Shown here: piece after piece, positions 47,736-56,728 of the stretch
How positions within the stretch are numbered: the first letter of the stretch is position 1
Layout of the letters: each line of letters begins with the position of its first letter
Assembly (NCBI GenBank): GCA_003250975.1
Contig: QKIY01000040.1
Coordinates: forward strand, 40,622-104,621
Source of the DNA: Gammaproteobacteria bacterium
GTDB lineage: Bacteria; Pseudomonadota; Gammaproteobacteria; Eutrophobiales; Eutrophobiaceae
Length of the DNA: 64,000 nucleotides
Direction of reading: 5' to 3'
Position numbers and translations under genes: made by a program
The notes under the pieces: model-generated
Database searches by the model: none
The model's input: the letters and a program-made list of their open reading frames with translations, nothing else
What the model was told of the DNA's origin: nothing

Positions 47736-48745
47736 CCCGCTACCAGTTCACTCATCGGCCAACGAGGCAAGGCATAAAACCCCAGCTGTTCAGCAGCACC
47801 AGCCTGCAATTTCAGACAACCGGCATAGGCAATCATGGCCCCATTGTCTGTACAGAAGGCCGGACGAGGATAATAGACATCTGCCCCCAGTTCCTTGGCC
47901 AGTGTGGATAATCCCTCCCTTAACTGACTATTGGCGCTGACACCTCCGGCGGCCACCAGGCGACGTAAACCAGTCTCCTGTAAGGCTCGCCGGCATTTGA
48001 TCAGCAGCGTATCCACTACCGCATCGACAAAGGCACGGGCTATATCCGCACGTGTCTGATCATTTAACTCGTTTTCCTTGACCGTGTTCAGGGCAAATGT
48101 TTTCAAGCCGCTAAAGCTGAAATCCAGCCCGGGGCGCTCGGTCATAGGTCGGGGGAAGTGAAACCGGCCCGGGTCCCCTTTCTCGGCCAGACTAGACAAG
48201 GCCGGCCCTCCAGGATAGCCCAAGCCGAGCAATTTGGCTGTTTTGTCAAAGGCCTCGCCTGCGGCATCATCAAGTGATTCCCCAAGGAGCTGATACCTGC
48301 CCGGGCCATCAACCTCCATCAACTGGGTATGCCCGCCGGAGACCAGCAGGGCAACAAAAGGATAATCAGGAGCGTCGTCCTCCAGCATGGGCGCCAGTAG
48401 GTGGGCCTCCATGTGGTGCACGGCGACGGCAGGGATTCTCCAACCATAGGCTAGGCTGCGGCCGATGGCCACGCCTACTAGCAAGGCTCCAATCAGGCCG
48501 GGACCTGCAGTATAGGCGATACCGTCGAGCCCGGTCGGAGTCAGGCCAGCATCAGCCAATACCCTTTCAATCAGGGGAATAACGCGGCGGATATGGTCCC
48601 TTGAGGCGAGTTCAGGGACGACACCACCGTAGCGGTTATGTAGATCAACCTGACTATGCAGGGCGTGGGCGAGCAGCCCCTGCTCGCTGTCATAGACCGC
48701 AATGCCTGTCTCGTCACATGATGTCTCAATTCCGAGGACGCGCAT
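47732..48745 (-). CDS. tsaD: tRNA N6-adenosine threonylcarbamoyltransferase TsaD
   Basis: A 337-residue TsaD that completes t6A37 modification of ANN-decoding tRNAs. It begins [18 protein letters not shown], and carries the metal-binding [10 protein letters not shown] motif, the [10 protein letters not shown] loop and [11 protein letters not shown] chose ATG 48745, where the conserved start lies, over the TTG at 48757. It diverges from rpsU, as in E. coli. Confidence 0.96.
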   Translation of the reverse strand: MRVLGIETSCDETGIAVYDSEQGLLAHALHSQVDLHNRYGGVVPELASRDHIRRVIPLIERVLADAGLTPTGLDGIAYTAGPGLIGALLVGVAIGRSLAYGWRIPAVAVHHMEAHLLAPMLEDDAPDYPFVALLVSGGHTQLMEVDGPGRYQLLGESLDDAAGEAFDKTAKLLGLGYPGGPALSSLAEKGDPGRFHFPRPMTERPGLDFSFSGLKTFALNTVKENELNDQTRADIARAFVDAVVDTLLIKCRRALQETGLRRLVAAGGVSANSQLREGLSTLAKELGADVYYPRPAFCTDNGAMIAYAGCLKLQAGAAEQLGFYALPRWPMSELVAG

Positions 48746-48861
48746 TTTTCCGGACAAAACCTGTAAAAATGTAACAAATCATTGCATTTCTCACTCCAAT
48801 CACTAGAATTACCGATTTTTCGCCACCGAGAGATTCTGAAAATCCAAGGAAAACGAATTAT

Positions 48862-49083
48862 ATGCCATCTGTAAAAGTCAAAGAAAATGAGCCATTTGAT
48901 ATCGCCCTGCGCCGGTTTAAACGGGCTTGCGAAAAGGCGGGGATCCTCGCTGAGGTCCATAGACGTGAATTCTACGAGAAACCGACCCAGGTAAGAAAGC
49001 GCAAGGCCGCGGCCGCGGTAAAACGGCATCAAAAAAAGGCTTTCAGGACCAGCTCCAGCAGACGCGCAGCCCGCCGTTACTAA
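48862..49083 (+). CDS. rpsU: 30S ribosomal protein S21
   Basis: A 73-residue, strongly basic S21 with the conserved [20 protein letters not shown] opening and an Arg/Lys-rich tail ending RRAARRY. It is the first gene of the macromolecular synthesis operon rpsU-yqeY-dnaG-rpoD, so its promoter, in 48746-48861, probably drives the block. An AAGGAAA site precedes the start. Confidence 0.96.
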   Translation: MPSVKVKENEPFDIALRRFKRACEKAGILAEVHRREFYEKPTQVRKRKAAAAVKRHQKKAFRTSSSRRAARRY

Positions 49084-49105
49084 GTCTTCCCCCTCAAGCA
49101 CCCCC

Positions 49106-49555
49106 ATGTCATCCGAGGTAAAACAACGTATCAATGATGATGTGAAGGATGCCATGCGCAACAAGGACAAGGAGCGCCTCAACACCCTGCGCATGATCAC
49201 AGCCGCCATAAAACAAAAAGAAGTGGATGAGCGGATTGAACTAGATGACAGCCAGGTCCTGGCCGTATTGGACAAGATGGCAAAACAACACCGGGATTCA
49301 ATTCAACAATATCAGGACGCCGGCCGTGATGACCTAGTAGAAAAGGAAAGCAAGGAACTCGAGATTGTAAAATTCTATCTCCCCAAACAGCTCACAGAGG
49401 ATGAAATCCACCAGTTAATCCAGGAAGCAATCAAGGCGACCGGCGCAAGCTCCATGCAGGATATGGGTAAATTGATGGGCCACCTGAAACCCCGTTTACA
49501 GGGCCGTGCCGACATGGGCAAGGTCTCCGTCTTGGTTAAACAGGCTCTGGGATAA
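49106..49555 (+). CDS. GatB/YqeY domain-containing protein
   Basis: A 149-residue YqeY family protein. It has the family's MRNKDKERLNTLRMITAAIKQKEVDER and the C-terminal MGKLMGHLKPRLQGRADMGKVSVLVKQAL, homologous to the tRNA-binding tail of GatB. It may help aminoacyl-tRNA handling, though this is unproven. A yqeY gene between rpsU and dnaG is common outside the enterics. Confidence 0.92.
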   Translation: MSSEVKQRINDDVKDAMRNKDKERLNTLRMITAAIKQKEVDERIELDDSQVLAVLDKMAKQHRDSIQQYQDAGRDDLVEKESKELEIVKFYLPKQLTEDEIHQLIQEAIKATGASSMQDMGKLMGHLKPRLQGRADMGKVSVLVKQALG

Positions 49556-49670
49556 GCTGTTGTGTCAGGCATGCCTGACTATTCTATCTTATTGTATTTT
49601 AAGGTTTTATTTCTGCCCTGTCACTTTTGCTGAGTACCTGTTTATACTGGCCTGAAATGGAAAATGAGAC

Positions 49671-51452
49671 ATGGCTGGCCTGATCCCCCAACAATTTATT
49701 GACGACCTCCTGACCCGCATAGATATCATTGATGTGATTGACGGCTATGTGCCGCTGAAGAAAGCCGGGCGAAATTACCAGGCGCTCTGTCCGTTTCACG
49801 ATGAAAAGACCCCCTCTTTTACGGTTAGCCAGCAAAAGCAGTTTTACCACTGCTTCGGTTGCGGCGCGAATGGCACGGCGATCACCTTTCTCATGGACTA
49901 TGCGGGCCTTGATTTTGTATCCGCCATCGAGGACCTCGCGGCACGTGCAGGGTTGGAAGTACCGCATGAAGGTGGTGCAGGGCCCAGAGACAACAACCTA
50001 ACCCAGTTGTATGAACTCATGGAACTGGTGGTTAGTTACTATTCACGCCAGCTGCGGGAACATCCTGAAGCCACACACGCCGTCGCTTACCTGAAAGGTC
50101 GTGGCCTAAGCGGACAACTGGCTGCGGACTATGAACTTGGATATGCTCCACCCGGCTGGGACGGCTTGATCAGGTCCCTGGGTAATTCGGAGGCGTCCCT
50201 GAGCCGCCTCGCTGAAATCGGAGCAGTTATTCAGAAAGAGTCTGGCAGCGGTTATTACGATCGGTTTAGAAACCGCATAATCTTTCCTATCCGGGATCAG
50301 CGCGGCCGTGCTATTGGCCTGGGAGGTCGCGTATTGGATGATAAAGAATCTCCCAAGTACCTGAATTCCCCCGAGACAGGTATCTTTCACAAGGGGCGCG
50401 AACTTTACGGCCTCTATCAGGCCAAACGCACAGCCAGGGATGTTGATCATCTCTACGTCGTGGAAGGATATATGGACGTTCTGGCACTGGCACAGCATGG
50501 CATCACCAATTGTGTTGCCACGCTGGGGACGGCGGTTACATCCGATCACCTGGATCGGCTGTTCCGGACCTGCAGCCAGATTATCTTCTGTTTTGACGGT
50601 GATAGTGCTGGTCAGAAAGCCGCCTGGCGGGCCTTGGAAATTTCGTTACCACTGTTGAAAGAAGGCCGGCAGGTTTCCTTTATATTTATGCCGGAGGGAC
50701 AGGACCCGGATGATTTTGTACGTTTGGCCGGCCCGAAAAAATTCAGGTCGCCAGCGCACCGGGTGATCCTGTCAGAGTACCTGTTCAAAAGACTCCGGGA
50801 GGATATCGACCTGGCAAGCCTCGAAGGGCGGGCCCTGCTCGCGGAAAAGGCAACACCCTTTATCGCGAAGATTCCGCCGGGCGCCCTTCAGTCACTGCTG
50901 CTAAGTGACCTCGCAAAACAATGCCAGCTTAAAGAAGAAGATTTAAGGTCCATGCTCAAGGGCAAGCAACCGATCGCCTCGCCAACCGGGCAGGCTGCCC
51001 GGCAAAAACGGCCGGTACAGGGACGCATGCCAGACAATCCTGTCAGCAAGGCAATCCGATTATTACTGCACCAGCCACAAATCCCAGTTGATTCAGGAGA
51101 GATAGACCGGCTCAGAAAACTGGAGGACCCGGGGGTCGGTTTCCTGGTGGAACTTCTGGACTTCCTGAAGGCGCATCAGCAGGTCAATACGGCGGCCATA
51201 CTGGAACACTGGCGCGACAGCAGGTATGAAAAGCGGCTCAGGGAACTGGCCACTATTGAAAATCCCCTAATGGAATCGGATTCTGTGGACGATGAGGCCT
51301 TTAAAAACGAGTTTATGGACTATATTTCTGATATTGAGGCAACGATTAGCAAGGATAAACGACGCTTGAAAACACGAAATATCAAAGGTTGGGAAGATTT
51401 CCGGCAACTTTACAGGCGTGAAACTGGAGATTCGGAAGATGAATCAAGCTAG
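49671..51452 (+). CDS. dnaG: DNA primase
   Basis: A 593-residue primase that makes RNA primers at the replication fork. The N-terminal CHC2 zinc finger spans CPFHDEKTPSFT and the FYHCFGCG pair; the TOPRIM domain has VVEGYMDVLALAQHG and CFDGDSAGQKAA with its metal-binding Asp residues; the C-terminal third is the DnaB-binding helical domain. Length is normal. It lies between yqeY and rpoD. Confidence 0.97.
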   Translation: MAGLIPQQFIDDLLTRIDIIDVIDGYVPLKKAGRNYQALCPFHDEKTPSFTVSQQKQFYHCFGCGANGTAITFLMDYAGLDFVSAIEDLAARAGLEVPHEGGAGPRDNNLTQLYELMELVVSYYSRQLREHPEATHAVAYLKGRGLSGQLAADYELGYAPPGWDGLIRSLGNSEASLSRLAEIGAVIQKESGSGYYDRFRNRIIFPIRDQRGRAIGLGGRVLDDKESPKYLNSPETGIFHKGRELYGLYQAKRTARDVDHLYVVEGYMDVLALAQHGITNCVATLGTAVTSDHLDRLFRTCSQIIFCFDGDSAGQKAAWRALEISLPLLKEGRQVSFIFMPEGQDPDDFVRLAGPKKFRSPAHRVILSEYLFKRLREDIDLASLEGRALLAEKATPFIAKIPPGALQSLLLSDLAKQCQLKEEDLRSMLKGKQPIASPTGQAARQKRPVQGRMPDNPVSKAIRLLLHQPQIPVDSGEIDRLRKLEDPGVGFLVELLDFLKAHQQVNTAAILEHWRDSRYEKRLRELATIENPLMESDSVDDEAFKNEFMDYISDIEATISKDKRRLKTRNIKGWEDFRQLYRRETGDSEDESS

Positions 51453-51559
51453 CGGATCCCGAGATCCCATGCTATACTTGAGCGTTTACGCCAACAATTT
51501 ATTTTTAATTAAATCAAAGACTTAGCTAAGCAATTCTTGAGCCAACTAACACGAATCCT

Positions 51560-53434
51560 ATGGAAAATCTCGAGCAAATCGATCAAGAAGATGACCAGTC
51601 ATCGCAATTAAAGCTATTAATTGCTAAGGGCAAGGAACAGGGCTACCTGACCTATCATGAGGTGAATGATCATCTCCCGGATGACATTGTTGACCCCGAG
51701 CAGGTTGAAGATATTATCAATATGATCAACGACATGGGGATCGCTGTCTATGAATCCCCACCGGATCTCGACATCATCATGACTGACAGTACCGAGGGTC
51801 CGGACGAAGAGGCGGCCGCAGAAGCTGCTGCCGCACTGGCCAGTGTTGAGAGCGAATTCGGACGCACAACGGACCCGGTACGCATGTATATGCGTGAAAT
51901 GGGGACCGTGGATTTACTGACCCGTGAAGGTGAAATCAGGATTGCCAAACGCATCGAGGAAGGCATCAGCCAGGTGCTCGAGGCACTTGCCTGCTATCCG
52001 GGAACAATAGAAAGCCTGTTAAACAGTTTTCGTTCGGTTGAAAAAGAAGAGATCAAACTCAGCGACATTATCGTTGGTTTCACCGATATGGAAGAATACC
52101 CGGATGACGGCATACTGCCGCAAACAGCGTCAGAAAATGAAGATTTGTCCTCAGACGATGAGGACAGCGAAGATGAGGATGATGACGAGGACAAGGATGA
52201 TTCTGATTCAGAAGATGAACCGGAAGCTGTACTGGATCCGGAGGCTGTCCGTGAGCACATCGAAAAGATTGCAAAGATTTTCAATAAGGTTAACCGTTCA
52301 ATCAAACGAAATGGCAGGCAGCACAAGAAATCCATAGAATTACAGGATGAATTAACCCAGGCATTCCTTGAGTTACGTCTGACGCCGAAGTTTATAGAGC
52401 TGCTGACAAATAATGTAAGGAGCCTGATTGAAATAATTCGCACCGCTGAACGCGAAATAATGAACCTCTGTGTCAAGCATGGGAAAATGCCGCGCAAGGA
52501 ATTTATTGCCACCTTCCCTGGTAATGAGACGAACGTACAATGGACAAAGACACTGGCCAAGTCCAGAAAGCCCTATGCTAAAGGCATCAGGCAACACCTG
52601 GATGAAGTCACCAATATCCAACAGAGACTGTCCGAGATCTTCACAGAGGATTTGACCATCTCTGATATCAAGGATATCAACCGCCGTATTTCGATTGGTG
52701 AAGCCAAGGCGAGACGTGCAAAAAAGGAAATGGTGGAAGCCAACCTCAGGCTGGTCATCTCGATTGCCAAGAAATATACCAATCGTGGCCTGCTCTTCCT
52801 TGACCTTATACAGGAAGGCAATATCGGACTGATGAAGGCAGTAGACAAATTTGAATACCGCCGCGGTTACAAGTTCTCCACGTATGCAACCTGGTGGATA
52901 CGGCAAGCAATTACCCGCTCGATTGCTGATCAGGCCAGAACTATCCGTATTCCGGTCCACATGATTGAAACTATTAACAAACTGAACCGTATATCACGAC
53001 AAATCCTTCAGGAGATGGGACGCGAACCCACACCGGAGGAACTGGCCGAGCGCATGGAAATGCCGGAAGAGAAAATCCGCAAGGTACTCAAGATTGCCAA
53101 GGAACCAATCTCCATGGAAACACCTATCGGCGATGATGAAGATTCTCACTTGGGCGATTTTATTGAAGATCTGAATATCCTGGCACCCAGCGAATCTGCC
53201 GGTTTTGAGGGATTACGTCGGACGACTCGGGAAGCACTGGCCGGTCTTACACCACGTGAGGCCAAGGTCCTCAGAATGCGTTTCGGCATCGATATGAATA
53301 CCGATCACACATTGGAAGAAGTGGGTAAACAGTTCGATGTAACACGTGAGCGTATACGCCAGATTGAAGCCAAGGCGTTGAGGAAACTCAGGCATCCCAG
53401 CCGGTCTGAGCAGTTGAAAACGTTTCTGGATTAA
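51560..53434 (+). CDS. rpoD: RNA polymerase sigma factor RpoD (sigma-70)
   Basis: A 624-residue primary sigma factor. Region 1.1 comes first, then region 1.2 ([21 protein letters not shown]), a non-conserved region with a long acidic stretch (about residues 193-223, mostly Asp, Glu and Ser), region 2 ([20 protein letters not shown] and [15 protein letters not shown]), region 3 and region 4.2 ([20 protein letters not shown]). It closes the macromolecular synthesis operon and is followed by a strong terminator. Confidence 0.98.
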   Translation: MENLEQIDQEDDQSSQLKLLIAKGKEQGYLTYHEVNDHLPDDIVDPEQVEDIINMINDMGIAVYESPPDLDIIMTDSTEGPDEEAAAEAAAALASVESEFGRTTDPVRMYMREMGTVDLLTREGEIRIAKRIEEGISQVLEALACYPGTIESLLNSFRSVEKEEIKLSDIIVGFTDMEEYPDDGILPQTASENEDLSSDDEDSEDEDDDEDKDDSDSEDEPEAVLDPEAVREHIEKIAKIFNKVNRSIKRNGRQHKKSIELQDELTQAFLELRLTPKFIELLTNNVRSLIEIIRTAEREIMNLCVKHGKMPRKEFIATFPGNETNVQWTKTLAKSRKPYAKGIRQHLDEVTNIQQRLSEIFTEDLTISDIKDINRRISIGEAKARRAKKEMVEANLRLVISIAKKYTNRGLLFLDLIQEGNIGLMKAVDKFEYRRGYKFSTYATWWIRQAITRSIADQARTIRIPVHMIETINKLNRISRQILQEMGREPTPEELAERMEMPEEKIRKVLKIAKEPISMETPIGDDEDSHLGDFIEDLNILAPSESAGFEGLRRTTREALAGLTPREAKVLRMRFGIDMNTDHTLEEVGKQFDVTRERIRQIEAKALRKLRHPSRSEQLKTFLD

Positions 53435-53457
53435 TTTAAGAATAATTGGTTATTATC

Positions 53458-53494
53458 AGGGAACCTGTTTTTGGCAGGTTCCCTGTTTTGTTTA
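53458..53494 (+). terminator. Rho-independent terminator after rpoD
   Basis: A 10-bp stem AGGGAACCTG/CAGGTTCCCT with a seven-base loop is followed by GTTTTGTTT. It starts 24 bases past the rpoD stop. Confidence 0.9.
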
Positions 53495-53548
53495 GCGCTT
53501 TTATTTTTTGTTAAATCCTGTACTTTTTAATGTATTAATTGTTTTATT

Positions 53549-53625
53549 GGGCCTGTAGCTCAGTTGGTTAGAGCAGTGGACTCATAATCCATTGGTCCCA
53601 GGTTCGAGTCCTGGCGGGCCCACCA
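53549..53625 (+). tRNA. ileX: tRNA-Ile2 (CAU anticodon, lysidine type)
   Basis: A 77-nt tRNA with all four stems paired and an encoded CCA end. The anticodon loop CTCATAA places CAT at 53583-53585. CAU tRNAs read Met or, after TilS modifies C34 to lysidine, Ile (AUA). Acceptor pairs 4-69 and 5-68 are both C-G, as in E. coli tRNA-Ile2 and unlike elongator tRNA-Met, and E. coli ileX also lies just past rpoD. Automatic tools would often label it tRNA-Met. Confidence 0.88.
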
Positions 53626-53725
53626 ATTGATATTCATCTATTTTGGCAATGTCCTATAATAATTCTGGGTCTTCAAATTTTTGTGAAGGTCGGTAGTGAC
53701 TATCTCACTACATGAATAAAAAACC

Positions 53726-54643
53726 ATGAAAAAAGATCTAAAGGATTTCGGAATACTTTTCTTGTCTTCGTCGTTGTTTGCCTTGGCCATTGCCATTGCC
53801 TATTTCGGTTACCAGATTTCACTGGTAACTTCTAAATTACCCGATATTCTGGATTCAGTTAATAATACGGCAAACCAGATTGAACCTGTTTTGAATGAAA
53901 TCAATGAAATCAAGGAATTCATCCCTCCAATCCTTGATGAAACCGGCAGGATTAGAGAACTGGTGCCTGATATCCTTGAAGAGGTCGCGGCGACACGTGA
54001 GAGTATACCGCCGGTACTGAAAGAGGTCGCGGCGACACGTGAGACCATTCCTTTGATACTTGATGAAGTATCTGCAACTAGAAAGGCCGTCCCTCCAATC
54101 CTTGATGAGGTGGAAAAAACACGCAAGGAACTTCCAGCTATCCTCAAGACCGTTGATAACGCGACTACAACCCTCAATAACACAAACAAGGAAATTGAAG
54201 CAACGCGTAATGCCATTAATCCGGCACTTGACCGTGCCGAGGCAATGATTGCCGATGCCAAGACTATTGGTAAGAAAACAACTGAAGGCGCTATTACCGG
54301 GGTTGTAACCGGGGTGGTAAAAACGCCTTTCTCCCTATTAGGATTTGGCCCCAGCAGTCCGGAAGATGATGTCACAGGATTAAGTGCATTTTCAGATAAA
54401 GACAAGAAAATAGCAGAAAATGCCCTTGCAAAACTAACTTTGAAACCGGTAGGTTCAACGCAGGAATGGAATAACCCTGAGACCGGTTTGAGCGGGAAGA
54501 TAACGTATGTAAGCGATTACGAGTCTAAAGGAAAGGACTGTGTTGTTCTGAGAAATCAGGCGATGAAAGGAGGCAAGCAGATCGTTAACAAACAGTTTGG
54601 TATGTGCAGGGATGAAAATGACGCATGGAAACTCGACAAATAA
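53726..54643 (+). CDS. Membrane-anchored protein with ten 14-residue repeats
   Basis: A 305-residue protein. One N-terminal membrane helix (about residues 10-30) is followed by ten tandem 14-residue repeats (residues 38-177), such as IPPVLKEVAATRET and VPPILDEVEKTRKE, with a Pro usually at position 2 and Val/Ile/Leu at fixed places; this suits kinked amphipathic helices. A glycine-rich linker leads to a C-terminal domain (about 230-305) with WNNPETG, then CVVLRNQ, then FGMCRDENDAWKL, reminiscent of the 17 kDa surface antigen (RT0821/Lpp0805) fold. I recognise no whole-protein family. It lies alone between tRNA-Ile2 and a terminator. Confidence 0.78.
   Translation: MKKDLKDFGILFLSSSLFALAIAIAYFGYQISLVTSKLPDILDSVNNTANQIEPVLNEINEIKEFIPPILDETGRIRELVPDILEEVAATRESIPPVLKEVAATRETIPLILDEVSATRKAVPPILDEVEKTRKELPAILKTVDNATTTLNNTNKEIEATRNAINPALDRAEAMIADAKTIGKKTTEGAITGVVTGVVKTPFSLLGFGPSSPEDDVTGLSAFSDKDKKIAENALAKLTLKPVGSTQEWNNPETGLSGKITYVSDYESKGKDCVVLRNQAMKGGKQIVNKQFGMCRDENDAWKLDK
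53979..54044 (+). repeat. Direct 24-base repeat, period 42
   Basis: Two identical 24-base copies (53979-54002 and 54021-54044), each beginning AAGAGGTCGCGGCGACACGT, lie 42 bases apart inside the repeat-protein gene. Neighbouring protein repeats differ more at the DNA level, so this pair points to a recent duplication or gene conversion of one 14-codon unit. Confidence 0.9.
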
Positions 54644-54673
54644 CAGATATCGGTTTTTTCTATAGAACCCAAT

Positions 54674-54700
54674 AAAAAATCCCCGCAAATTGCGGGGATT
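54674..54700 (+). terminator. Rho-independent terminator
   Basis: ATCCCCGCA-AAT-TGCGGGGAT, a 9-bp stem preceded by an A run and followed by a short T-poor tail. It lies 35 bases after the repeat-protein gene and 70 bases beyond the 3' end of the oppositely oriented His-rich gene. The A run preceding it would be a T run for the minus strand, so it may serve the minus-strand gene better. Confidence 0.75.
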
Positions 54701-54771
54701 CAGTTCAACCGGTCAGTGTCCAGGGAGAGGAGGAAAAAACAGAATTCCAGACCGGTTTAAATCGCTCCAAG

Positions 54772-55314
54772 TTAACCCATATAAACCAGGTACAGCACGT
54801 CACCATCGACTACACCAGCACCTTCCAGCGACAGGTTACCGTCCAACGGCATCGGCATCTCGTCTACGTCACAATTGTCGACTGATGCCCCGGTACGAGG
54901 ATCAACTGTTGCAAAGCACTCTTGCAGGAAATATCCGTTTGTAGATGCACCGTTCATAACCATTTCCAGTAAACCCTGAACTGTGGTGAGAGAATTGACA
55001 GTTACACTAACCTGGTTACCCGGGTTATATGCAAGATCCATTACTGTTAATGATAAATCTACACCCGTAGGGACGGTTGAACCATCATCGTCATCGTCCT
55101 TTTCAGAGTAATACCAGTACCAAGGGTTTCTTTCTTTGGAATGGCCCTTGCGTTTGCCCTTTCCCTTGAAATGGCCCCAATGGTGGCCCTTGTCAAAGCC
55201 CCAGTGGTGACCCTTGTCGCGATCATGTCCATAAGCCACTGGCATTAACAGGCTCAGTGCAAAAAATACACTGGTTACAAATGTTACACATGTCTTTATG
55301 CTGAGCATTTTCAT
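54772..55314 (-). CDS. Secreted His/Lys-rich protein of unknown function
   Basis: A 180-residue exported protein with a signal peptide (about residues 1-29, ending VAYG) and a GGAGG ribosome binding site. The mature N-terminus has two copies of DKGHHWG (residues 33-39 and 41-47), a Lys/Gly/His stretch, a WYWYY patch and a run of five Asp. The C-terminal part (about 85-180) has two cysteines (perhaps a disulfide) and ends LEGAGVVDGDVLYLVYMG, which resembles the last strand of a beta-grasp fold. The His-rich part may bind metal. I recognise no family. Confidence 0.72.
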   Translation of the reverse strand: MKMLSIKTCVTFVTSVFFALSLLMPVAYGHDRDKGHHWGFDKGHHWGHFKGKGKRKGHSKERNPWYWYYSEKDDDDDGSTVPTGVDLSLTVMDLAYNPGNQVSVTVNSLTTVQGLLEMVMNGASTNGYFLQECFATVDPRTGASVDNCDVDEMPMPLDGNLSLEGAGVVDGDVLYLVYMG

Positions 55315-55676
55315 TGTGACCTCCAGGTCAGTCTATAATTTTGTACTTAAGAGACATTCACAAAATATGCCAACGGCCACCATACTTTTTGAATTCCCTC
55401 TAATAGTTACTAAGTTGTTGTTTTACTGGGAAATATATTGAATTGTAAAAATTCGGGCGGGACTGGTAAACATGATATATTTCACATTATTAATTACCTG
55501 ACGTCTGTTACGGGTGACGGTTAATGTCAATAAGTGACGTCAAAAGTCACCTAAATAGGGTATGCAATAAGATTGAAATTGCCTGCTATCCGGGGTATCT
55601 GTGTAGAAGAATTTATCAATCAACTACCTAAAGCGGGTATAATGGTCGGCATAACAAAATCACTTTGGACCGCTGG
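55315..55676. promoter_or_regulatory. Divergent non-coding region with tandem TGAC-N7-GTCA dyads
   Basis: I see no gene in these 362 bases between two divergent starts. Two dyads of the form TGAC-N7-GTCA lie at 55515-55529 and 55535-55549, with centres 20 bases apart (about two helical turns), and a further TGAC half-site at 55499. That is what a dimeric regulator binding twice on one face of the helix would need. A TATAAT at 55638-55643 precedes the DUF4404 gene. No known regulator is assigned. Confidence 0.6.
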
Positions 55677-55940
55677 ATGACTCTCAATAAACTTGAAAAT
55701 GACCTTGAAAAGCTGCGCGCGGAAGTAAACCGACTGACCAAGGACGACCATGAATCACGGGAAAAACTTGACCGTTTGATAAGCGAGCTGGAAAGAAAAA
55801 TAGACAGGGAAAGGGAAGATGATGATCAGGGTCTTATTGACAGTATAAAGGACGCATTGTCCCATTTTGAATCTGAACACCCACGTGCAACAGCTATTCT
55901 CAACGATATTATGGTAACGTTGAGTAATATGGGGATATAG
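55677..55940 (+). CDS. DUF4404 family protein
   Basis: An 87-residue, highly charged, mostly coiled-coil protein that ends in the family-typical sequence HFESEHPRATAILNDIMVTL followed by SNMGI. It belongs to DUF4404 as I remember the family (a helical hairpin ending in FE..HP and L..MGI). ATG 55677 begins MTLNKLENDLEKLR; an upstream TTG gives a less likely start. The function is unknown. Confidence 0.8.
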   Translation: MTLNKLENDLEKLRAEVNRLTKDDHESREKLDRLISELERKIDREREDDDQGLIDSIKDALSHFESEHPRATAILNDIMVTLSNMGI

Positions 55941-56030
55941 ATTTTTTTTATCAGGCAGCCATGATATTTACTGGCCTGAACCAGCTTGATAGTAATATCC
56001 GGCCTTTGGACAAACATCGGGGTCGTAGAA

Positions 56031-56204
56031 ATGACCGATCCAGATAGTTTTAAAAATTTCGAGCTACCGCCGCCTCCGGAAAAGCCATTACCCTCAGAAT
56101 GTTGTGGTCGGGGTTGTGAATGCTGTGTATATATTTACTATGAAGATGCATTGGAACGCTGGGAAAAAACAGTCCAGCGACTTATTTCAGAATATAAGGC
56201 CTAA
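56031..56204 (+). CDS. Small oxidoreductase-like domain protein
   Basis: A 57-residue protein made almost wholly of the oxidoreductase-like N-terminal domain: PPPPEKPLPSECCGRGCECC followed by VYIYYEDALERWE. Five cysteines in CCGRGCECC are characteristic of this domain, which in eukaryotes heads mitochondrial proteins. ATG 56031 puts the domain near the N-terminus, as in bacterial relatives; the longer frame from 55986 adds an unrelated leader. The function is unknown; iron or zinc binding is possible. Confidence 0.78.
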   Translation: MTDPDSFKNFELPPPPEKPLPSECCGRGCECCVYIYYEDALERWEKTVQRLISEYKA

Positions 56205-56315
56205 GCAGGTACCAGCTCCAAACGGGGCATTCCCATAATAATTACGCTTGAATTAATAGAAATTTATTGTAATGTCTTTGATGCCTATAATCCTGTAATT
56301 TAGTTAATCACCTAG

Positions 56316-56675
<360 letters not shown>

Positions 56676-56728
56676 TAAGATAACAACCATAAAACAATAC
56701 AAAACTTGATTTACCGCTTTTACTTCCG

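Noticed and set aside
51994-52560. 188-residue minus-strand open frame opposite rpoD
   Set aside because: It is a shadow of the acidic tract (serine runs opposite GAT/GAC/GAA repeats), inside a clear sigma factor gene.
53979-54044. Possible CRISPR-like repeat
   Set aside because: Only two copies, in frame within a repeat protein, with a 42-base period set by 14 codons; there are no spacers or cas genes.
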